Part shown: positions 56,801 through 64,000 of the stretch, in pieces
Layout of the letters: each line of letters opens with the position of its first letter
How positions within the stretch are numbered: the first letter of the stretch is position 1
Origin: Larix kaempferi
Taxonomy: Eukaryota > Streptophyta > Pinopsida > Pinales > Pinaceae
DNA length: 64,000 nt
Reading direction: 5' to 3'
NCBI GenBank assembly: GCA_027924585.1
Contig: BSBM01000606.1
Coordinates: forward strand, 14,451,501-14,515,500
Translations under genes and position numbers: made by a program
The notes under the pieces: generated by a model
What the model was told of the DNA's origin: nothing
The model's input: only the letters and a program-made list of their open reading frames with translations
Databases searched by the model: none

Positions 56801-58489
56801 TACATAATTAGCAAATGAATACAAGTTAAAATGATATTTCTTAGAAAACAAGAAAAAAACAAAAATCTCCATAGTGAAAGGCATTTGGACCTGCTTCTAA
56901 CTTTTAAAGTCATTTACATCCCAAATACGAAGGGAACCATCCTCAGAGGATGTCAATACTGTTTGCTTCTCCTTAGGGTGCCATTCTCCACATGTCAGAC
57001 CTGATATATGCCCCTTTGTGTTCTTAAGGTCACGCAAATACATGTCACCTTTAACAAACTCTCCTAAAGTGAGGCCATCACGGTCATAAATCTGCAACAA
57101 TAAAACAAAAACTGCATAAGTTTCACATTGAAATGCCTGCACATAAGGAGGATGGTTGTAAAAGAATACATAAGCCCCTTTCCCTTTAAAAGTTAAAACT
57201 CGTGTTCATTAAAAGAACTATGAAGTAATGAAACAAAAAATACCAAAATTAAACACCTTTGCCTGGGCTGATCTAGTTACACACAAAAAACGATCAGAAG
57301 TTGGACTCCAACTTAAACTACGAACTTGATGACCTTCAGATGGTTCTAGCTGTCTAAATGACTTCAGCTAAGAAGTCATACCTTGAAAATCACACATACG
57401 AACAAAGTAGTCATAGCTACCTGTAAGAACCTGTGATCCTGTGTGGTCAATAGCCAAGGCTGAAACAATCTACACACAGTTCGAATGATAGGTGAAGTAC
57501 TTTACATCTTTTGACAATGACTTTCCAATGACAAGTAAGGTTCTTTTCATACTGGAACAATCTTCACAAAAATTGTCTGTACTTGTAATAGAAATAGACA
57601 CGTTCACCAAGGTAAGAAAATGCATTTCAAATTTCAATGCAAAACAAATTGCCTTGAAAAATGTTGTTTTAAAAAATTAAATATAACAGAAACATAATAG
57701 ACACATCCACCTAGATAAGAAAATGCATTTCAATGCAAAACAAACTAATTTGAAGGTGGGAGGAAACACCAAAAATTCCAGCCATGCTAAGGGTTGGTGT
57801 GGCCCAGGCTGGATGCGATCCCTGGGTGCTTTTGATGGCTTAGATGCCCCTGGATAATTGTTTCTTAGACCAAAGGCTAGTCCCGCAAGTCCAGGACATT
57901 CGAACAAAAAAAAAAGAGAATTACAAAATGAGAAATCACATAAAAAAAATTCCAAAAGGAAAAATAAAATAGGATTAAAGAAAGGAAAATAAACTTTAAC
58001 AGATGCATTAAAAAGACTTCCCTCAACCACGGGGCAGAAAAGGGAAACCTAGGGAGAGAAGGACAAATTCAAGTTAAATTTGTTTAGTGCATAGGACAAA
58101 AAAACAAATAATGTAGAAGAGGCTATTGGATTAAAAAAACTTCCCTCAACCATAGTACCGAAAAGGAAAATTTGGGGAAAGAAGGCCAAGGCCAAATTCT
58201 ATTTAAATTTGTCTAATGTATAGGACAAAAAACAAACTAATGTAGCAGAGGCCCTTGGTCTTTGTAGAGGCTTGGAGTTGGAAATAAGATTTAGCATCCA
58301 AAATATTCAAGTGATGTGTGACTCAAAGTTTATTATTGACATATCAATGAAACATCTAGACTCTAACCCCGTCCAATGTCACCCTTACAAGAATAATTAT
58401 GAAAATTAAAGCATTATTATTTAATTTTGATGAGACAAATTTTAATGACATTATGAGGAAATTTTTAATTTAATTTAGAGACCATTTGA

Positions 58490-60300
58490 ATAGCCAGGCA
58501 TGGGAAAATATTCACAAAGGAGTTTCAAAAGTCAGGTGAGGGGAGGTCTTGGCTCTGCCTCACCCAATGCACCCTCAGGATGCTGTGAAGAGATTTTTAA
58601 CCGTGCATTCTTTAATGAAGTAGCATTCTTGTTCAAATGCATCAATTGCAGGCCTTCCTCATTGTCTGGTGTTCTGCCAAGCCTTCTTCAAGAGGCTTAG
58701 TTTCTAACTTGCGTTTGTCATTATCCAGCATGCCTCCTCAGTGGCATCACTAGTCTGGTCAAAGAGATAATGAGCTTTGTCTGGAGTTGAATACCATCCA
58801 ATCTCAATTTGAGATGATGCACTTTGTTAGGTCCTCTAGGATTGAAGCAGACTATTCTTGGGATGCAAAAGCAAACAGCCCACTGATAAACTCACTATAG
58901 AAGAACTGGTATATCCCTTAGAGAAAGAATCAAGGGACTGCAAGCAAAGCCTACATGCATCAGATAACAAGGAAATTTTCAAAGAGGAACTTTTTTTTAA
59001 TTTAATGCAAAAGTTGATTGAATAGAAAAGCATGGGAAAAATCTTCATAGAGGGGTTTCTGGGTAAACTCAGATGCGTGAGATCTTGGCTCTGCAATCCC
59101 CAATGCAACCTCATGATGCTGTGTTAAGACCTTTTCAACCCTGAATTGTCCAAGGAAGTAGCATTATTGTTCAAATGCATCGCTTGCAGACCTTCAAACG
59201 GTCCAGTGCTCTACCAGGCCTTCTCAAATCTCAATGCTTATTCTCTAGCTTGCATATGCCATTATCCAACATGCCTCCTCAGTGGCATATTCTCAATGTT
59301 GTTAGTCTAGTCAAAGACCTCAATGGGTTATGTCTAGAGTTAAATGCTATCCAATCTCAATTTGAGATCATGCACTCAGAAATGCATATTTTGTAAGGTC
59401 CTCCATGAATTGCAGCAGACTGCTCTAGTGATGTGAAAGAAGAGATTCATTGATCTTGCAGACAAATTCACTATAGAAGACCTTGTAGATCAATTAGATT
59501 TAGCATCAAGGAACTGCAAGCAGAACCTGCATGTCTCAGATATTGCAAACTGACTCACTAAGACGACTGATATTGGAGAGAGCCTGAATGAACAACTAAT
59601 ATTACAGACAAACTCACTAAATAAGGCCTCATAGATCACTTAGAGTTAAAATCAAGGGACTGCAAGTAGAGCCTGCATTCCTCATATAGCATGTAACCTT
59701 TTAATAAGGAAATTTTTAATTTAAAATAAAGGCTCAACTGAATAGACAAGCATGGGATGAATTTTCAAAAAGGAGTTTCAGAGTTAAGTCAGGTGAAGGG
59801 AAGTTTTGGCTCTGTGCTACCCAATGCACCATGATGATGTTGTGAAGACCTTTTTAACCCTTCCATCTCCAATTAAGTAGCATTCTTTTTCAAGTGCATT
59901 ACTTGCAGACCTTCCTCACGGTTTGGTTTTCTACTAGGCCTTCTTATCAATGCTTACTTTATACCTTGCCTCTGCAATTATCCAGCATGCCTCCTCGACA
60001 ACATATTCACAATGTTTCTAATCTGGTCAAAGAGCTCAATGATATCTATTTGAAGTTGAATGCCATGCAATCCCAATTTGAGACCATGCACTCGTAAATG
60101 CATACTTTGTGAAGTGCTCTAGGAATTGCAGCAGACTGTTCTTGGGATGTGAAAGAAGAGAGCCACTAATATTGCAGACAATCTTTATATAGCAAACCTG
60201 GTAAACCACTTAGAGAAAGAATCAAGGGACTGTAAGAGGAGCCTGCACACCTCATATAACATGTATTACAAACCCAAAAGAAGGAAATAAAGAGCCAGAA
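58490..60300. repeat. Three diverged tandem copies inside the large WDR70-like intron
   Basis: Units start near 58490, 59026 and 59738 with GAATAGxCAxGCATGGGA. They share CTTGGCTCTG, AAGTAGCATT, TTGCAGxCCTTC and GCATGCCTCCTC segments, and each ends in GGACTGCAAG-like text. Copies are 500-700 bp and clearly diverged. Open frames (58500-58700, 59175-59396, 59894-60097) are related to each other but have no recognisable domain. They may derive from one inserted fragment. Confidence 0.7.
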
Positions 60301-60366
60301 GAAGAAAACTCAAGGGCATGCGCACTATAGTAATATGAATGCTATTGTGTGTTTGGATGACCCTAC

Positions 60367-60600
60367 CTTGGGTGAGTCCTTTTTGGACTCTAGTGAGACT
60401 CTAGATGCTAGAGAAGGAAGAAGCAGGGAACGTCAGTTCCTCACTAACTCCAACATGGTAACAGCTACTCGGGGAATGTTAGTTCCTCACCAACTCCATC
60501 TTGGGTGAGTCCTTTTTGGACTCTAGTGTGAGACTCGGATACTGGAGATGGTAGAAGCAAGGAATGTCAATCCCTCACCAACTTCAACAAGGTAAAAGTT
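60367..60600. repeat. Tandem duplication of about 133 bp
   Basis: TTGGGTGAGTCCTTTTTGGA at 60368 and again at 60501, each followed by GACTC...GAAGCA and AxTxxCTCACCAACT text. Within the WDR70-like intron. Confidence 0.75.
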
Positions 60601-60765
60601 ACTTGTAAATGGACACAATTATCTCCATTTCAGTTTTAGGCTTAAGTATGAATTTTATTATTGTTTGGTAGACACAAAACATCTTTGATATATAACGGAA
60701 TGTTGTGTGAACCTTGGTTCCATTTTTATTGTTTCGTAAGGGAATGGAATACCCTATGTTTTTAA

Positions 60766-60920
60766 GGTTTCTGATCCATTGAGAAGGTTTTTGTAATACT
60801 AATTTTAACATCAGTGACATCAATCTGTACAACAAAAGCTATTTTTTAATGGTTTCTGTCCCACTGAGAAGGTTTTTGCAATACTAATTTTAACATCAGT
60901 GATATCAACTAAAACAACAA
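60766..60920. repeat. Tandem duplication of about 83 bp
   Basis: GGTTTCTGATCCATTGAGAA at 60766 and GGTTTCTGTCCCACTGAGAA at about 60849, both followed by GGTTTTTG and then AATACTAATTTTAACATCAG. Confidence 0.8.
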
Positions 60921-62041
60921 AGGAAAAAGTAGATAGAAAGAAGCTTGCAAAGCCTACAGTGTTTAGCCCTACCGAAAGCATTTTACTCTCTGTAGGATGA
61001 TAAAATTTCTTTCTCTACATTTCTGAGAGAAAAAATCCTCTCAACCCCTCCACGTAGGAAAAAAAACAAGAAAAAATATTTAGAAATGAAACCCACCCTG
61101 GAAATCGCTGGAAAATTATACAAATGGAAATTTTGTTGTCACATGAAACCCCCAAATTGAACACTACACCCATAGCCATTGAATTCATAATTATTGGATA
61201 TATGATCATAATTTTTGCAAATGTTCCTAAAAAAATGTGACTAATCTATCATGGATAACTTTGAATGATTTCAAACTTCAAACCTTTGTGGCCCCTGAGC
61301 ACAATCTCATTACTTAAAGGCACCCTGAAATCGACAACATCGTCTTCATCATCGGAATCACCACTAGTTTCATCGTCGCTTCTGCATTTGAAAGGTCCGA
61401 CCATTTGGACATTCCCCGCTCCCTCTTATAAATATGAATCCTTTGGAGGACCATCTATTTCCTCATTATCATGGTCATCGCTATACTACGCAGGTAGTCT
61501 TGGAGGTCCAATCATGATCTCCGCCTCGCCATCGACATCCTTGTCTCTAACGAATTAGGGCGGTCTTGGAGGTCCTATCATGATCTCTGCCTCCCCATTG
61601 GCATCCTCACCTCTGAAGAATTCGGTTGGCCTTGGAGGTCCTACAAATCTACCAGAATCCTCTTGTTCAACCAAATTGGAGGGAGTCCTCGGAGGACCAA
61701 ACTAACGTCTGGGTCGTTCCTCCTCTGTCCTCTGTCCTCTTTGTGGCAGAGTGTATGGATTCCAAAGGGGCCCGTTTCTTCTCCTGTTTATCAAATGACA
61801 GAGGGAAACAGGCCCACAGGTCCTCCTGTACTTCTACTTCATTGACAACACCCGGACCCTCTTCCTGTTCATCAATTTTACATCAGTCCAATGCATAAAA
61901 CAGGAGGAAAATAACAGAATCCGTAGATAACGTGAAATCAAAAAATTAGTTTCGTTACAGAAATGTAGGATGGTATCAAAAGAGAAGAAATGATTGGAAA
62001 CTCCATACATTTTTAAAACCCTCTTCGTCGTCTGAAGCCAT

Positions 62042-62800
62042 GAATTCGTTAGGACTCAACTGCTGTAAACTTACAATGATAAGGATTTTCCCAGCAAAAT
62101 AACTCCAAATAACAGAAATAAATGTATATAGAGAGAGTTTAGCGACTCCTCCGTGTGATATTCCTTTTATTATTCCCTGTGGAGCAGTGACTATAGTGAT
62201 CGGTTGGTGGCCTGATTTGATTTCATTGACTAGCTTTTGTTTCCATTGTTTTAATCTAAGTCTATTGAAGTTTTTTAATTCTTTGTTATCAAAATGAATT
62301 ATTTTGAAATTATAAATATTTTTAGGTTCTTTATAAATTAGGTAATCTATTTTTGTGATTGGTGTAGGACATATATTTGACTATTTTTTTTTTGTCGTGC
62401 AAAATATTTATCTAATTATAAAAATAATAAAAATTTTCAAAATAAAAGAAAAAACAAAAACTTGCCACATAAATAAGTCTAAAATCGTTATTCATTAATG
62501 AAATTATGTATAAGCATATGACATTTAATGTCATTTTATGCTAGCCAACCAGATGATAGAAAGCCCCAAACTCCGATAAATAGAGATAGATCTATGAAGA
62601 TATGTCGGAGCTTCCAAACAAAGGTAAAAATCCTAGTAAAATTGCATCATCCGCTGCTGGATCACTGCCCGAAGTTAAGAGTCGAAATCTTGCTATTCCA
62701 TGCACAAGACGTAGAGGAGCTATTTCACGGGTTTCAACTATTAGGATATTCCTATACTCCATCCTAGTCCTACTAGCTTTCCAATGATTTTCATTTTCAG
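62042..62800. other. Upstream flank of the WDR70-like locus
   Basis: The short AT-rich region left of the last copia element. A TATATAGAGAG run near 62128 could be promoter debris of the WDR70-like gene, but there is nothing to confirm it. Open frames at 62528-62831 on both strands overlap each other and look like chance. Confidence 0.35.
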
Positions 62801-63466
62801 TAATGCATGCAAAATTAGGGTTTTCATGCATTTTGCATGCATTCTAGGTCATCAGTCCCAGCACCTAGGCCTCAACAAACTAGCCCCCGGAGATACTTTC
62901 AGATTTTTTCTAGCCCTCCTAGTGACTAATGCACCCTTCTTTTCTCCACTGGATGACAAGGGCACCTTCTTCACCTACCAGTCTAGTTATATTAAGTTAT
63001 TTTCTTGATTTAAGTATTAACTGACTCTTTACTGAGTTTATCACTCTATTGGACCTCTAGTGAGACTAGATTGACCATTCTGACTCCAGTTAACTCCTAT
63101 GGCACCCTCCATTGAGCCTCCTTCACTATATTAGTGCTTCCATGTGCCAGTTACACCAACCACATTCAGTTAGACTCAGTTTGACTCCTAGTTGACCATT
63201 ACTTGTGCATTGATGACTCTCCACTGATTATGGATCTGTGCATGAAGGCCAATTCGAATTCAAGCTAGTGAATTCAAATCCTCATACTCAGCATTGTATA
63301 TTTACCAGTTATTTATTTTGTTAATAGTAACATGCGTAATTATTCTGCCTCAATTAGAGTTTCTTTGGATCTAAGTTCGATTGCTTGTCTCTTCTTCTAT
63401 TAATCCTAAATTCTTTCATTATGAGGTTTACATCATCTCTTTGGATCTTATGTGGGAAATTTCACA
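62801..63466 (+). repeat. Probable 5' LTR of a copia element, left boundary undefined
   Basis: The sequence ends GTGGGAAATTTCACA immediately before a primer site and copia gag, so an LTR must end at 63466. The start was not located because the partner LTR is beyond the window. The region is CT-rich with repeated TGACTCC/TTGACC words. Confidence 0.5.
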
Positions 63467-63480
63467 TGTTATCAGAGCCA
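63467..63480 (+). promoter_or_regulatory. Primer-binding site of the right-edge copia element
   Basis: TGTTATCAGAGCCA, the iMet primer site TGGTATCAGAGC with one change, directly after CA. Confidence 0.8.
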
Positions 63481-63590
63481 TTTGAGAGTATATTCTACCT
63501 CCATTCTTGAGAGTTTTTTGTAGGTATTTTCCAGTAGTTGCAGCAGCAGATTTAGCAGCTTTCTATTTTGCACTTGTTCAAGCAGTCAAG

Positions 63591-64000
63591 ATGAGCAATT
63601 TGAATGCTCCTTCTTCTATACTTCTCACTCCTTTCAATTATTTCGAATGGAAGATGAAGATGATAATACTCTTGAGGTCAAAAGGATTTACTAGAATAGT
63701 TGAGAAAAATGATGCCATACCACATCAAGATGAAAAGAGAATCAAGCACCTAAGCAAAATGGATGAAGCCTTTGGATGCATATTCCTTCATATATTTGAT
63801 GATCTATTGTTTCATATTGATGGATTGAAGTCTCCAAATGATTTATGGATAAAATTGAGGAGTTTTTTCGAAAAAAAAGATAAACTAAGAGGCTACATTC
63901 TTGAGAATGTATTGGTTTCCCTTCAACCTAGCAATTTCGAGAGCATCCAAGATTTCTTCTCCAAATTTCAGAATTTGGTTTTGCATTGCAAGCAATGTGG
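63591..64000 (+). CDS. copia gag (UBN2/DUF4219 type), 5' part, runs off the right edge
   Basis: Opens at ATG 63591 and stays open for 136 codons to the end of the window. The N-terminus has LTPFNYFEWKMKMIILLRSK, the usual plant copia gag start (N-Y-x-x-W-K). It is followed by EKRIKHLSKMDEAFGCIFLH, LKSPNDLWIKL and SIQDFFSKFQNLV, the helix pattern of UBN2 gag proteins. The start is 124 bases after the LTR end, a normal leader length. Whether the rest is intact cannot be seen. It is not closely similar to gag of A or B, so it is a different copia family. Confidence 0.85.
   Translation, partial: MSNLNAPSSILLTPFNYFEWKMKMIILLRSKGFTRIVEKNDAIPHQDEKRIKHLSKMDEAFGCIFLHIFDDLLFHIDGLKSPNDLWIKLRSFFEKKDKLRGYILENVLVSLQPSNFESIQDFFSKFQNLVLHCKQC

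Larger units (their letters stand above)
53834..62041 (-). pseudogene. WDR70: Non-processed WDR70 / gastrulation-defective-1 homologue
   Basis: WDR70 is a conserved nuclear WD40 protein linked to chromatin and DNA-damage functions. Minus-strand exons in order: 62009-62041 (MASDDEEGFKN); about 61284-61864 (acidic/Pro-rich, repeated MIGPPRPP, LSNEIVLRGHK); 57257-57469 (IVSALAIDHTGSQVLTGSYD, LSWSPTSDRFLCV); 56891-57091 (IYDRDGLTLGEFVKGDMYLR, HISGLTCGEWHPKE, DGSLRIWDVNDFKS); 56362-56470; 56114-56250; about 55722-55970 (VAFSPDETLIYTGT, GGLLYFYD); 54082-54402 (ALSERGALVCVERE, HNPHALPLFRDEPS); 53834-54001 (EGGMIKETWMEEDPREAILK, DSEEEEK, TGA). Most junctions keep GT/AG. In-frame stops are at 57368, 56897, 56168, 55719, 54379, 54169, 53888 and 53882, with more in exon 2. 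Retained introns mean a duplicated, decayed gene rather than a retrocopy. Confidence 0.85.

Noticed and set aside
57677-58030. 117-codon minus-strand frame in the WDR70-like intron
   Set aside because: Phe-rich low-complexity translation of A-rich intron sequence; absent from WDR70 homologues.

Overview
This is plant nuclear DNA from a large, repeat-rich genome. The evidence is Ty1/copia and Ty3/gypsy chromodomain retrotransposons with plant-type tRNA-iMet primer sites, CACTA-like inverted-repeat elements, and intron-bearing remnants of three plant genes. The density of old, stop-riddled LTR elements and the gag family at 1-2340 fit a gymnosperm, but that is inference. I see no intact host protein-coding gene.

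Left part (1-16255). A degraded Ty3/gypsy gag on the minus strand runs off the left edge, with a probable LTR (2548-3206). A CACTA-like foldback follows, then a tRNA-like sequence with anticodon UAU. Further right are a direct-repeat pair (5848/7027), a tandem duplication (8852/9402), one exon resembling MLH1 (10171-10379, minus), a gypsy integrase-tail/chromodomain fragment (11230-11815), a perfect 41-bp palindrome (13828-13913) and a second foldback relative.

Centre (16256-44353). Element G1 (16256-26006) is a nearly complete but dead chromovirus-like gypsy element. Its 3' LTR is split by a 1557-bp solo LTR with a perfect target duplication. After about 4.1 kb with nothing recognised, a copia pol/LTR fragment D (minus) is followed by copia element A (31094-43921). 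A is split by its close relative B (33593-40266, target duplication GGTAA). A and B share a TATA-adjacent palindrome whose inner base pairs covary, and 3' minisatellite arrays built on the same unit of about 56 bp. A also holds exon-like segments between its gag and RT remnants. A stops before its 3' LTR, at a second foldback plus UAU tRNA-like unit.

Right part (44354-64000). Element C (45802-51835, minus strand, target duplication AATAT) is a gypsy element with a nearly whole gag-pol and scattered stops. It lies just beyond the 3' end of an unprocessed RRM-protein pseudogene resembling UBP1-associated protein 2 (51877-52750). Next is a non-processed pseudogene of the WD40 protein WDR70/gastrulation-defective-1 (53834-62041, minus) with recognisable exons, mostly intact GT/AG junctions and at least eight in-frame stops. 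The window ends in the 5' part of another copia element on the plus strand (primer site 63467, gag from 63591).

The layout records successive insertion: B into A, A beside or into D, a solo LTR into G1, and C near a gene remnant. Many stops are consistent with C-to-T decay of methylated repeats.
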